Below, in pieces: positions 8,355-16,984 of a stretch of DNA of 64,000 nucleotides (its first letter is position 1; each line of letters opens with the position of its first letter). Below the pieces are notes generated by a model, which had not been told where the DNA came from, ran no database searches, and saw only the letters and a program-made list of their open reading frames with translations. Source of the stretch: Streptomyces galbus. Its GTDB lineage: Bacteria; Actinomycetota; Actinomycetes; Streptomycetales; Streptomycetaceae. The position numbers were made by a program, and so were the translations under genes. Location of the stretch: contig NZ_SZPR01000007.1 in NCBI RefSeq assembly GCF_005280195.1, positions 1-64,000 on the forward strand. The letters run 5' to 3'.

Positions 8355-8775
8355 GGCGGCGCCCCCGCCGCCGTCGGCGCGCCCCACCGCGCGCACGCTG
8401 CTGCGGCACCCGGCGGCGGGCCCCCTCGCGGTGCTCACCGCCGGCGCGGCGGGCAGCGCCTACCTGTACGTCACCGACCCGCACGAGCCCGGTCACCTGC
8501 TGCCGCGCTGCCCCTTCCGCCTGGTCACCGGGCTGCTCTGCCCGGCCTGCGGCGGCACGCGCATGGCGTACGACCTGATGCACGGTCACCTCACCCAGGC
8601 CTGGCTCGACAACCGGGCCCTGCTCCTGGCCGCACCCTTCGCGCTGGCGCTGCTCGGCCGGTGGATGACGGAGGGCCTGCGCGGCCGCCGCTGGCAGCCC
8701 CGCGTCGGCCCCCGCGGCCAGGTCCTCATCCTCGCCCTCGCGGTGACCTGGACCGTGGTCCGCAACACCGCCTGA
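8347..8775 (+). CDS. DUF2752 family membrane protein
   Basis: Membrane protein of 142 aa of the DUF2752 family, usual length. The diagnostic segment is CPFRLVTGLLCPACGGTRMA, a CPxCGxTR motif, followed by LMHGHLTQAWLDN. About three hydrophobic segments are visible. Function is unknown; family members often sit next to TM2 genes, as here. The GTG start lies inside the upstream TM2 gene (8-bp overlap), indicating co-translation. Confidence 0.88.
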   Translation: MAEAAPPPPSARPTARTLLRHPAAGPLAVLTAGAAGSAYLYVTDPHEPGHLLPRCPFRLVTGLLCPACGGTRMAYDLMHGHLTQAWLDNRALLLAAPFALALLGRWMTEGLRGRRWQPRVGPRGQVLILALAVTWTVVRNTA

Positions 8776-9013
8776 CCGCCCGAGGGGTGACGGCAACTCA
8801 TCCGCCTACCCCTCACACGGGGTCCGAGGCCGGAACTTGACGAAGATTTGATCACGGAACAGGAACGATCATCCCGCGGCCCTCCCCGCGGTCTCGTCCC
8901 GCTCTCTAGGCTCACCGCTTACGGGGGGTGGGCCGAGCCATGGGTCCGTGCGCCCTCCGTTCCGGAGCCGTTCCGCTCCGGACTCTCGCAGCAGTCATCC
9001 AGGAGCAGTGCAC

Positions 9014-9277
9014 ATGACCGTCCCCACCCCTGACGCCCCCTTCGGCTTCGACCCGCAGGGCCGTCCGTACTCCGACAAGTCGAAGATCGTCGCGGGTCTC
9101 CTCCAGATCTTCCTCGGCGGGCTCGGCATCGGCCGCTTCTACGTCGGCTCCGTCGGCGTCGGCGTCGCGCAGCTCCTCACCTGCGGCGGCCTCGGCATCT
9201 GGTCCCTGATCGACGGCATCCTGTTCCTGACGAGCAACGACCGCACCGACAAGCAGGGCCGCGTCCTGCGCGGCTGA
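9014..9277 (+). CDS. TM2 domain membrane protein (short paralogue)
   Basis: An 87-aa protein that is essentially only a TM2 domain with a short FGFDPQGRPYSDKSK leader. Its sequence from RPYSDKSKIVAG to the final QGRVLRG closely matches the C-terminal part of the TM2 protein at 7860-8354, so the two arose by duplication. ATG at 9014 is preceded by AGGAG at 9001-9005. A strong hairpin follows at 9313. The upstream 238 bp carries a possible -10 box (TAGGCT near 8909). Confidence 0.87.
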   Translation: MTVPTPDAPFGFDPQGRPYSDKSKIVAGLLQIFLGGLGIGRFYVGSVGVGVAQLLTCGGLGIWSLIDGILFLTSNDRTDKQGRVLRG

Positions 9278-9312
9278 CGCCGCCGGCGCACCGACGCGCA
9301 CCCGCACGCACC

Positions 9313-9360
9313 GACGGCGAGGGCCCCCTCCGTACTGCACCGGAGGGGGCCCTCGCCGTC
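9313..9360. terminator. Bidirectional hairpin terminator between TM2 gene and sdhB
   Basis: Perfect 20-bp stem (left arm 9313-9332, right arm 9341-9360) with an 8-nt loop, placed between the 3' ends of the convergent TM2 and sdhB genes. Confidence 0.85.
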
Positions 9361-9378
9361 GTGATGTGCGCCGGCCGG

Positions 9379-10158
9379 TCAGAAACGGCGGGTGATCAGC
9401 GCCCGCTTGACCTCGGCGATGGCCTTGGTGACCTCGATACCGCGCGGGCAGGCGTCCGTGCAGTTGAAGGTCGTACGGCAGCGCCACACGCCGTCGCGGT
9501 CGTTGAGGATCTCCAGCCGCTGCTCCCCGGCCTCGTCACGCGAGTCGAAGATGAAGCGGTGGGCGTTCACGATCGCGGCTGGACCGAAGTACTGGCCGTC
9601 GTTCCAGAACACCGGGCAGGACGACGTGCACGCGGCGCACAGGATGCACTTGGTGGTGTCGTCGAAGCGCTCGCGGTCCTCGGCGGACTGCAGCCGCTCG
9701 CGCGTCGGCTCGTTGGTGTCCTTCGTGATCAGGAAGGGCATCACGTCCCGGTACGCCTGGAAGAACGGCTCCATGTCGACGACCAGGTCCTTCAGGACCG
9801 TCAGGCCCTTGATGGGCTCGACCGTGATCGGCTTCTCGGGGTTGATGTCCTTGATCAGCGTCTTGCACGCGAGGCGGTTCTTGCCGTTGATCCGCATCGC
9901 GTCGGAGCCGCAGATGCCGTGCGCGCAGGACCGGCGGAACGTGAGCGTGCCGTCCAGGTCCCACTTGATCTTGTGGAGGGCGTCCAGGACGCGCTCCTTC
10001 GGGTCGATCTCCAGCTGGAAGTCTTCCCAGGTCGCCTCGGCCGCGACCTCCGGGTTGAACCGGCGGACCCGGAGGGTGACCGTGATGTACGGGGAGTCGG
10101 CGAAACCGGGCTCGGGGCGGCCGGCCGCGTCGTCCTTCTCCAGAACAGGGGTAGCCAT
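9379..10158 (-). CDS. sdhB: Succinate dehydrogenase iron-sulfur subunit
   Basis: Iron-sulfur subunit of complex II, 259 aa, carrying electrons from the flavin of SdhA to quinone at the membrane. The [2Fe-2S] ligands lie in CAHGICGSDAMRINGKNRLA and the following Cys. The two C-terminal cluster motifs are CILCAACTSSCPVFW and CRTTFNCTDACPRGI. The start overlaps the sdhA stop by one base (TGATG). It is last in sdhCDAB and ends in a strong terminator. Confidence 0.97.
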   Translation of the reverse strand: MATPVLEKDDAAGRPEPGFADSPYITVTLRVRRFNPEVAAEATWEDFQLEIDPKERVLDALHKIKWDLDGTLTFRRSCAHGICGSDAMRINGKNRLACKTLIKDINPEKPITVEPIKGLTVLKDLVVDMEPFFQAYRDVMPFLITKDTNEPTRERLQSAEDRERFDDTTKCILCAACTSSCPVFWNDGQYFGPAAIVNAHRFIFDSRDEAGEQRLEILNDRDGVWRCRTTFNCTDACPRGIEVTKAIAEVKRALITRRF

Positions 10159-11912
10159 CAGTACTTACGCTCCATCGGCTGGTAGCGGGTCTGGACGACC
10201 GGCTTGTAGTCCAGACGGACGGTCTCGGAGCCGTCGGCGCCGACTTCGCGGTACGCCATGGTGTGACGCATGAAGTTGACGTCGTCGCGGTTCGGGTAGT
10301 CCTCGCGGTAGTGACCGCCGCGCGACTCCTTGCGGGCGAGCGCGGAGACCGCCATGACCTCGGCCAGGTCGAGCAGGTTGCCCAGCTCGATGGCCTCCAG
10401 CAGGTCCGTGTTGAACCGCTTGCCCTTGTCCTGGATCGCCACGTTCTTGTAGCGCTCGCGCAGCTCGGCGATCTTCTCGACGGCCGTCTTGATCGTCTGC
10501 TCCGTGCGGAACACCATGACGTTGGCGTCCATGGTCTCCTGCAGCTCGCGGCGCAGCGTCGACACCCGCTCGGTGCCCGTCGAGGTCCGCAGGCGCTCGA
10601 TCTGCTCGACCACGAGGGCCTCGGGGCGCTCCGGCAGCTCGACGAAGTCGGCCTTCTGGCTGTACTCCGCCGCCGCGATGCCGGCCCGCTTGCCGAAGAC
10701 GTTGATGTCCAGCAGCGAGTTGGTGCCCAGGCGGTTGGCGCCGTGCACGGAGACGCAGGCGACCTCGCCGGCCGCGTACAGGCCCGGCACGACGGTGGTG
10801 TTGTCCGCCAGGACCTCACCCTCGACGTTGGTCGGGATGCCGCCCATCGCGTAGTGCGCGGTGGGCTGGATCGGGATCGGGTCCGTGTAGGGCTCGATGC
10901 CGAGGTAGGTGCGCGCGAACTCGGTGATGTCGGGCAGCTTGGCGTCGAGCTGCTCCGGCGGGAGGTGCGTGAGGTCCAGGTAGACGTGGTCGCCCTCGGG
11001 ACCGCAGCCGCGGCCCTCGCGGATCTCCGTGTAGATGGACCGGGACACGACGTCACGCGACGCCAGGTCCTTCATGACCGGCGCGTACTTCTCCATGAAG
11101 CGCTCGCCGTCCTTGTTGCGCAGGATGCCGCCCTCACCGCGGGCGCCCTCCGTCAGCAGGATGCCCATGCGCCAGATGCCGGTCGGGTGGAACTGGAAGA
11201 ACTCCATGTCCTCCAGCGGGATGCCCCGCCGGTACACCGCGGCCTGGCCGTCACCGGTCAGCGTGTGCGCGTTCGACGTCACCTTGAAGAACTTGCCGCA
11301 GCCGCCGGACGCGTAGATCACGGCCTTCGCCTGGAAGACGTGGATCTCGCCGGTCGCCAGCTCGTACGCCACGACGCCGGCCGAGCGCTTGACGCCGTCG
11401 ACCTCGGTGATGAGCTGGTCCAGGACGTAGAACTCGTTGAAGAACTCCACGCCCTCCTTGACGCAGTTCTGGTACAGCGTCTGGAGGATCATGTGACCGG
11501 TGCGGTCCGCGGCGTAGCAGGACCGGCGGACCGGGGCCTCGCCGTGGTTGCGGGAGTGACCGCCGAAGCGGCGCTGGTCGATCGTGCCGTCCGGCGTGCG
11601 GTTGAACGGCAGGCCCATCTTCTCCAGGTCGAGGACCGAGTCGATGGCCTCCTTCGCCAGGATCTCGGCGGCGTCCTGGTCGACCAGGTAGTCACCGCCC
11701 TTGACCGTGTCGAAGGTGTGCCACTCCCAGTTGTCCTCCTCCACGTTGGCCAGCGCGGCGGCCATGCCGCCCTGCGCGGCGCCCGTGTGGGAGCGGGTGG
11801 GGTAGAGCTTGGTCAGCACGGCGGTGCGGCTGCGCTTCGTCGACTCGATGGCCGCGCGCATGCCCGCGCCACCGGCGCCGACGATGACGGTGTCGTACTT
11901 GTGGATCTTCAT
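10158..11912 (-). CDS. sdhA: Succinate dehydrogenase flavoprotein subunit
   Basis: Catalytic flavoprotein of complex II, 584 aa, oxidising succinate to fumarate. The N terminus has the dinucleotide-binding motif [15 protein letters not shown] and the segment [14 protein letters not shown] containing the His to which FAD is usually linked. [20 protein letters not shown] and HYAMGGI are the family's active-site and FAD-contact segments. Full length, with no breaks. It lies 19 bp after sdhD and is coupled to sdhB. Confidence 0.98.
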   Translation of the reverse strand: MKIHKYDTVIVGAGGAGMRAAIESTKRSRTAVLTKLYPTRSHTGAAQGGMAAALANVEEDNWEWHTFDTVKGGDYLVDQDAAEILAKEAIDSVLDLEKMGLPFNRTPDGTIDQRRFGGHSRNHGEAPVRRSCYAADRTGHMILQTLYQNCVKEGVEFFNEFYVLDQLITEVDGVKRSAGVVAYELATGEIHVFQAKAVIYASGGCGKFFKVTSNAHTLTGDGQAAVYRRGIPLEDMEFFQFHPTGIWRMGILLTEGARGEGGILRNKDGERFMEKYAPVMKDLASRDVVSRSIYTEIREGRGCGPEGDHVYLDLTHLPPEQLDAKLPDITEFARTYLGIEPYTDPIPIQPTAHYAMGGIPTNVEGEVLADNTTVVPGLYAAGEVACVSVHGANRLGTNSLLDINVFGKRAGIAAAEYSQKADFVELPERPEALVVEQIERLRTSTGTERVSTLRRELQETMDANVMVFRTEQTIKTAVEKIAELRERYKNVAIQDKGKRFNTDLLEAIELGNLLDLAEVMAVSALARKESRGGHYREDYPNRDDVNFMRHTMAYREVGADGSETVRLDYKPVVQTRYQPMERKY

Positions 11913-11931
11913 GATTCTCGCAGCCCCGTGC

Positions 11932-12414
11932 CTAGCGGATGTTCGGGTCGAAGGTGAAGATCACCAGCGTGCCCAGCAGGATGGTGAACACCGTGGCGGT
12001 GTAGAGCAGGCCCTTGAGCCACAGCCGGGTCTGGGCGTGCTCCGCGTAGTCGTTGATGACCGTGCGCAGGCCGTTGGCGCCGTGCAGCATCGCCAGCCAC
12101 AGCATCAGCAGGTCCCAGACCTGCCAGAACGGGGACGCCCAGCGGCCCGCCACGAAGGCGAAGCCGATCTTGGAGACGCCGCCGTCCAGCACGAGCTGGA
12201 TCAGCAGGTGGCCGATGACCAGGACGACCAGCACCACGCCGGACAGGCGCATGAAGAGCCAGGCCGCCATCTCGAAGTTGCCCCGGGTGGACTTCGGGGA
12301 CTTCCTGGTGCGCTTGCGCGGGGCCTCGATGAGGGGCGCGGGGTTGTCGACGTTGTAGACCGAGCCGCCCTCGACGGGGCCGATCCCGGCAGCGGTGGTT
12401 TCAGTCGTGGACAT
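11932..12414 (-). CDS. sdhD: Succinate dehydrogenase hydrophobic membrane anchor subunit
   Basis: Membrane anchor of complex II, 160 aa, with an N-terminal cytoplasmic tail of about 55 residues and three TM helices. The first carries [20 protein letters not shown] with a candidate haem-ligand His; the second carries [20 protein letters not shown]. It pairs with SdhC to bind haem and quinone. It starts 5 bp after the sdhC stop. Confidence 0.93.
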   Translation of the reverse strand: MSTTETTAAGIGPVEGGSVYNVDNPAPLIEAPRKRTRKSPKSTRGNFEMAAWLFMRLSGVVLVVLVIGHLLIQLVLDGGVSKIGFAFVAGRWASPFWQVWDLLMLWLAMLHGANGLRTVINDYAEHAQTRLWLKGLLYTATVFTILLGTLVIFTFDPNIR

Positions 12415-12419
12415 GTGCG

Positions 12420-12800
12420 TCAGCTCCCGAACAGTTCACGAGCGGCGTGGCCGAGGACGGGGTAGACCGCCCCGAGCATCAGCACGACCCACAGGCCGAC
12501 CACGGTCCAGAGCATCTGCTTCTGGTAGCGGGCGCCCTTGATCCAGAAGTCGACGGCGATGACGCGCAGGCCGTTGAGCGCGTGGAAGAGGATGGCGGCG
12601 ACGAGGCCGTACTCCAGCAAGGCGACGATCGGCGTCTTGTACGTGGCTACGACCTTGTCGTAGTCCTCGGGGGAGACACGCACGAGAGCGGTGTCCAGCA
12701 CGTGGACGAACAGGAAGAAGAAGATGAGGACGCCGGTGACTCGGTGAGCCACCCAGGACCACATTCCTTCCCGGCCGCGGTACAGCGTTCCAGCCGGCAC
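12420..12800 (-). CDS. sdhC: Succinate dehydrogenase cytochrome b556 subunit
   Basis: First gene of the sdh operon, 126 aa, a three-helix cytochrome b subunit. Signature segments are WSWVAHRVTGVLIFFFLFVH near the N terminus and ILFHALNGLRVIAVDF in the second helix, supplying the usual His residues. The GTG start at 12800 has GGAGGG 7 nt upstream. The promoter should lie in the 217 bp to the left neighbour, which also holds a 23-bp direct repeat. Confidence 0.94.
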   Translation of the reverse strand: MPAGTLYRGREGMWSWVAHRVTGVLIFFFLFVHVLDTALVRVSPEDYDKVVATYKTPIVALLEYGLVAAILFHALNGLRVIAVDFWIKGARYQKQMLWTVVGLWVVLMLGAVYPVLGHAARELFGS

Positions 12801-12930
12801 GGAAGAACCCTCCGGGAGCGGGGACTAGGGCCGCGCCGGCTTCGGTGTCGGTCGGGCCCGGCCGGGTACGGTCCACCGGCCCCCAGCATGGTATCCATCC
12901 GCTGAGCCGGTGCTCACGGGGGGCCTACCG

Positions 12931-12976
12931 GTGTGATCGAAGAGGCACCGGACGTGTGATCGAGGTGGCACCGGAC
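12931..12976. repeat. Tandem 23-bp direct repeat upstream of sdhC
   Basis: Two adjacent 23-bp units, 12931-12953 and 12954-12976, both beginning GTGTGATCGA and ending GGCACCGGAC. They differ at two positions and lie about 130-175 bp upstream of the sdhC start. Confidence 0.75.
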
Positions 12977-13017
12977 GGGCTAGGGGGTGTCTCGGGCCGG
13001 GCCGCGGTGCGCGCCGG

Positions 13018-13728
13018 TCAGGCGCCGCGCGCCGTGCCGTCGTGGCTGGTCGCGCCGTCCGCCCTGCCCGTGAGGCGGGCCAGCAGCCGGCCGCCCGCCA
13101 GCCGGCGCAGCTCCTCGGCCGCGAGCACCCGTTCCTCCTCGGGATCGTTGGTCAATCGTGACCGGATGCCTTCGAGGAGGCGGTCGAGGGTCTCGCCCGC
13201 GGGCGTGTCGTCCAGGTAGATCACGAAGACGTGGCCGAAGCGCGCCTCGTACGCCGCGTGCGCCGCGTTGAGGGCCGTGTGGGCCGCTTCGTAGGTGCCG
13301 GGCGGCAGCGGGGGCAGCGCCTCGGCGGCCAGGGCCTCGGCGAGGTCGGCGGGGCCGAGGTCGTAGGCCGCCTCGTCGGCCGCGGCGAGCAGGGCGTCGG
13401 CCGTGGGGTACGGACGGTGGTCGGCCACCCGGCGGGCCCAGCGCGGGCTGCGCAGACAGGCCAGCAGGACGGGGCGCGCCTCGTCGGCGGGCAGCGCGTT
13501 GAACAGGGCGAGCCCGGTCGCGGGGGAGACCGCGCGCACCGGGGAGGCCGTGTGGGCCGCGGCCGCGGTGGGTCTCGCGGTGGCCGTGGCCGTGGTCGTC
13601 GCGGTGGCCGTGCGGGCCGTCGGGGAGCAGGGACGGGGCTGTTCGGGCAGGGCCGGTATGGCCGCGCGGCCGGACGGGCCCGGGCAGTGGGGGAGGCGGT
13701 GGGCGGACAGCGTGGATCCTCGCGTCAC
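13018..13728 (-). CDS. OHCU decarboxylase-like protein (ureide/purine catabolism family)
   Basis: Resembles 2-oxo-4-hydroxy-4-carboxy-5-ureidoimidazoline decarboxylase, the last step from urate to allantoin. Supporting features are LALFNALPADEARPVLLACL, RWARRVADHRPY, the core NAAHAAYEARFGHVFVIYLD, and the C-terminal IRSRLTNDPEEERVLAAEEL motif. The usual His-Pro active-site segment is not evident, so activity is uncertain. The first 60 or so residues are a low-complexity Thr/Ala stretch. The true start may be the GTG at 13539 just before the domain. It stands alone, away from other urate genes. Confidence 0.7.
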   Translation of the reverse strand: MTRGSTLSAHRLPHCPGPSGRAAIPALPEQPRPCSPTARTATATTTATATARPTAAAAHTASPVRAVSPATGLALFNALPADEARPVLLACLRSPRWARRVADHRPYPTADALLAAADEAAYDLGPADLAEALAAEALPPLPPGTYEAAHTALNAAHAAYEARFGHVFVIYLDDTPAGETLDRLLEGIRSRLTNDPEEERVLAAEELRRLAGGRLLARLTGRADGATSHDGTARGA

Positions 13729-13870
13729 GAGCGATGTGGCAGGGGATGCTGTGAAAACTGTGACGCCACGTTATCGACAGAGGTCATCCTGTGTCCGACG
13801 GATGCCCGAATTTCACTCGAACGGGAGAGTTTCGGAACGTGTGGTGGACGCCTCCGGGACACCTGAGTCG

Positions 13871-13876
13871 TAGGTT
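13871..13876 (+). promoter_or_regulatory. -10 box TAGGTT of a likely leaderless mRNA
   Basis: TAGGTT ends 6 nt before the GTG at 13883, placing the transcription start on or next to the start codon. No ribosome site is present. Confidence 0.5.
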
Positions 13877-13882
13877 GGCTGA

Positions 13883-15541
13883 GTGAGCAGTCACAGGCGC
13901 CGGGCACGGCAGAGCAGGACCAGGCAGCGGGCGGTGATCGCCGGGGCGTTCGTCGCGACGATCGGGCTCGGCGTGGGCCTGGGCGTGTGGGCCTCCACGT
14001 CCGGCGACGGCGACGGGGGGCCCGCGTCGGCCGCGGGCGCCGGGGAGCGCGAGCCCGGCCGGGCCGCCACGGGCGCGACGCCGCGCGGCGCGACACCCTC
14101 GCCGACCCGCACGTACCCCCTGTCGCAGGCGCCGAGGACCATCCCCGCCGTACGGTCGCACACGCCGGCGCGCGGGCCGGGGTGGAAGCCCGCCGCCGGC
14201 GAGCGGGTCGTCGTCGCCGACGCCTCCCTCGCCGACGAGGGCCGGCTGATCGCCGGCGAGCTGGGGCTGGCGTACGCGGGGCAGGCGTCCGGCGACCGCG
14301 CCGGGGACCTGCGCCTGGCGCTCGACCACGACAAGGGCGCCGGCCCGGAGTCGTACACCATGACCGTGCGCGGCGGGCGGGTCACCATCAGCGGGCCCTC
14401 GGACGCCGGCGTCTTCTACGGCACCCGCACCCTCAAGCAGGAGGTGCACGGCGGCGGCACCGCGCCCGAGGGCGTCGTGCGTGACCAGCCGGCCAAGCCC
14501 GAGCGCGGTTTCATGGTGGACATCGCCCGCAAGTACTACACGGCCGGCTGGATCGAGGACCGGGTCCGCGAGCTGGGGGACCTGAAGTACAACGAGCTGG
14601 GGCTGCACTTCTCCGACGACCAGGGCTTCCGGATCGCCTCCGACACCCACCCGGAGATCGTCTCCGGCCGGCACCTGACCAAGGCGCAGGTGAAGAAGAT
14701 CGTCCAGCTCGCGGCGGCCCGCCACATCACCGTGGTGCCGGAGATCGACTCGCCGGGACACCTGGGCGCCGTCATCGCCGCGCACCCCGACCTCCAGCTC
14801 CGCAACGCGCAGGGCACCGCCACGCGCGGCGCGATCGACATCTCCAAGTCCGCCTCCGCCAAGATCGTCGACGACCTGCTCGACGAGTACGCCGGGCTGT
14901 TCCCCGGCGCCGACTGGAACCTCGGCGGCGACGAGTACCAGGCGCTGATGGTCTCCCACCCCGAGACCTCCTACCCGCAGCTCGCCGCCGCGGCCCGCTC
15001 GGCCTACGGCTCCGGCGGCACCGTCGCCGACCTGACCACCGGCTGGCTCAACGACCGCGCCGCCACCGTCCGGGCCCACCACCGCACCCCGCGCGCGTGG
15101 AACGACGGCTTCTTCCGCGGTACGTCCGTGCAGCCCGACAAGGACATCCGGGTCGGGTACTGGACGGGCAAGGAGATCGGGGCGCGGCCGCCCGCGGAGT
15201 ACCTCGGCGCCGGCCGCAAGGTGATCAACTACAACGACACGTACCTCTACTACGTCCTCGGCCAGCCCAACGACTTCGTCTACCCGACCGGCCGGCTGAT
15301 CTACGAGCAGTGGACGCCGAGGGTGCTGCGCGGCACGACCGCCGTGCCCGCGCGGTACGACGCCCAGATCCTCGGCGGGTCCTTCGCGGTGTGGGGCGAC
15401 TTCCCGAACGCGCAGACCCAGGACCAGGTGGCGGCCGGCATCCGGATGCCCCTGCGGGCGACGGCCCAGAAGCTGTGGGACGCCCGCCGGCCGACGCTGA
15501 CGTGGGCGCAGTTCAAGGCGTTGGCGGGACGGCTGGGCTGA
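13883..15541 (+). CDS. Glycoside hydrolase family 20 beta-N-acetylhexosaminidase, membrane-anchored
   Basis: GH20 exo-enzyme of 552 aa that removes terminal beta-linked GlcNAc/GalNAc from chitin or wall fragments. An Arg-rich tip and one TM helix (VIAGAFVATIGLGVGLGVWAS) at about residues 14-35 act as a signal anchor, so the enzyme faces outward. A GH20b-like domain covers about 100-200. The catalytic barrel begins at ERGFMVDIARKYY. The Asp-Glu catalytic pair is D350-E351 in WNLGGDEYQ; HITVVPEIDSPGHLGAV is another family signature. No operon partner. Confidence 0.93.
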   Translation: MSSHRRRARQSRTRQRAVIAGAFVATIGLGVGLGVWASTSGDGDGGPASAAGAGEREPGRAATGATPRGATPSPTRTYPLSQAPRTIPAVRSHTPARGPGWKPAAGERVVVADASLADEGRLIAGELGLAYAGQASGDRAGDLRLALDHDKGAGPESYTMTVRGGRVTISGPSDAGVFYGTRTLKQEVHGGGTAPEGVVRDQPAKPERGFMVDIARKYYTAGWIEDRVRELGDLKYNELGLHFSDDQGFRIASDTHPEIVSGRHLTKAQVKKIVQLAAARHITVVPEIDSPGHLGAVIAAHPDLQLRNAQGTATRGAIDISKSASAKIVDDLLDEYAGLFPGADWNLGGDEYQALMVSHPETSYPQLAAAARSAYGSGGTVADLTTGWLNDRAATVRAHHRTPRAWNDGFFRGTSVQPDKDIRVGYWTGKEIGARPPAEYLGAGRKVINYNDTYLYYVLGQPNDFVYPTGRLIYEQWTPRVLRGTTAVPARYDAQILGGSFAVWGDFPNAQTQDQVAAGIRMPLRATAQKLWDARRPTLTWAQFKALAGRLG

Positions 15542-15704
15542 CGCCCGCGGACCGTCCCCCTCGTCCTGCTCGTTGGCTTGATCCTTGCGTTCCGCCTCCT
15601 GGCGCGCCGCGCCGTGGCAGGTCTGTGACACTCCGGCGCTGTGGCACGCAGTAAGGGGAAGTGCGGGCTCCGTGAGGGATGGCGCCCCGCGGAGGGAGGC
15701 GTTG

Positions 15705-16295
15705 ATGAGCCTGGTGGAACTGATCGCGCGGGCCGACGAGCGGGGCCTGGCCGCGGCCGGGTTGGCTTGTTCGGATCGGTGCGTGGCGCTGCTCGGGGGC
15801 GACGAGGAGATCCTGCGGCCGCTGTGGGGCAACCTCATGGAGGACGCCGACGCCGCGCGGTGGGGCGACCTGGTGGCACTGGTGCGGGACAAGCTGGCGG
15901 GGGCCGCGGGCGACGGGGACGGCGGGCAGGGGGCCGCCGTGGAGGAACCCGCCGTGGCGGAGGCGGTGGCGCTCGCCCGCCGGATGCTCGACGCGGCACC
16001 GGACCGGCGTACCGGGGCGGAGCTGCGGGAGTGGGCCGACACCTGCTCCGTCGCCGCGCTGCGCATCCACCGGCTGCTGGACCCGGCGCAGGACCCGGAG
16101 GACGTCGACACCCGCCGCACGGGCCGCACGCAGGGCATGCCGCCGCTCGCCGCGGCCGAGCTGCGCCGCCAGGTGACGGTCCTGGAACTCCTCGCGGAAC
16201 ACGGCCCCCAGGGCCTGCGCCGCGCGCTGGAGGTGTCGACGGAGGGCAGGAGGGTGCTGCGGGCGGCGGTGTCGCGCAGGGCGCGCACGGCGTGA
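15705..16295 (+). CDS. Conserved actinobacterial protein of unknown function
   Basis: Unrecognised 196-aa soluble protein, Ala/Leu/Arg-rich and predicted mostly helical. No signal peptide, TM helix or catalytic motif is visible. It starts MSLVELIARADERGLAAAGL, and its codon usage is typical of the chromosome, which supports real coding. ATG at 15705 was chosen for the GGAGGGAGG site 5-13 nt upstream rather than an in-frame start at 15585. No function is proposed. Confidence 0.7.
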   Translation: MSLVELIARADERGLAAAGLACSDRCVALLGGDEEILRPLWGNLMEDADAARWGDLVALVRDKLAGAAGDGDGGQGAAVEEPAVAEAVALARRMLDAAPDRRTGAELREWADTCSVAALRIHRLLDPAQDPEDVDTRRTGRTQGMPPLAAAELRRQVTVLELLAEHGPQGLRRALEVSTEGRRVLRAAVSRRARTA

Positions 16296-16458
16296 GGACG
16301 GTGAGGACGGCGGCGGGCGGCTCGTGCCCCCACGGCGTCCCTCACACGGGGGACACGGTGTGACGGCGTCGCGGTGACCGTGCGCCGTTCCCGCGCCGTT
16401 CCGGCGGAGGGCGCGCGGGGGCAGTGACACCGGGCGCGCCGGGCCCGCTCTTGTTCAT

Positions 16459-16878
16459 GTGACCAGTGCGATGAGCGAGACGACGCCCGACGAGACGACG
16501 ACGCCCCAGCAGCCCCGGCCGCACGCCGCCGCCCGGCCCGTGCGCTGGGCGGCCGACGCCGTGGCCGCGCTGCGCGAGGGCGCACGGCTGCACCTGGACT
16601 ACTCGGCGCGGAGCCTGTGGCGGGTCGACCGGATGATCGACGACATACGCCGCGAGGGCGCGCCTCCGGCCGCGATGGAGCACGTCCTGCGGGGACTCGG
16701 CGCCTACGCCGGAGAAGTGATCGTCCGGGAGACCGGCGGCGAGTGGTGGACCGGCGACGGCGACCACTGGGTCCGCACCCCCGACGGCCGCCTCTGGAAC
16801 CCGATCGAGGAGTCCCAGCGCTGCTTCGCGGGCCACGGGTCGCTGCGGCTGCTGTGCCGGGACGCGGGCGGGAGTTGA
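16459..16878 (+). CDS. Conserved hypothetical protein
   Basis: Unrecognised small protein of 139 aa from GTG 16459, or 135 aa from ATG 16471; neither start has a clear ribosome site. After a Pro/Thr-rich leader it reads as a compact alpha/beta domain: AVAALREGARLHLDYSARSL, then a Trp-rich strand segment (GGEWWTGDGDHWVRTPDGRL) ending with paired Cys-containing strands. A hairpin terminator follows at once. Confidence 0.65.
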   Translation: MTSAMSETTPDETTTPQQPRPHAAARPVRWAADAVAALREGARLHLDYSARSLWRVDRMIDDIRREGAPPAAMEHVLRGLGAYAGEVIVRETGGEWWTGDGDHWVRTPDGRLWNPIEESQRCFAGHGSLRLLCRDAGGS

Positions 16879-16905
16879 GGCGGGGAGGTGTGAGTGTGCG
16901 ACGCG

Positions 16906-16939
16906 CCGTGGCCCGCCGGCTTCCTCCGGCGGGCCACGG
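16906..16939. terminator. Hairpin terminator between convergent genes
   Basis: A 14-bp perfect stem, arms 16906-16919 and 16926-16939, with a 6-nt loop, between the 16459 gene and the convergent large secreted protein gene. Confidence 0.75.
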
Positions 16940-16984
16940 TCGTGTACGGCGGATGTGTGCCGGTGACACACTTCGCACGGGCTG

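Noticed and set aside
10263..11957. 564-codon plus-strand frame opposite sdhA
   Set aside because: Shadow of sdhA, whose motifs are unambiguous.
13784..16978. 1064-codon minus-strand frame across the GH20 and hypothetical genes
   Set aside because: No domain and Arg/Pro/Ser-rich composition; the plus-strand GH20 catalytic motif is decisive.
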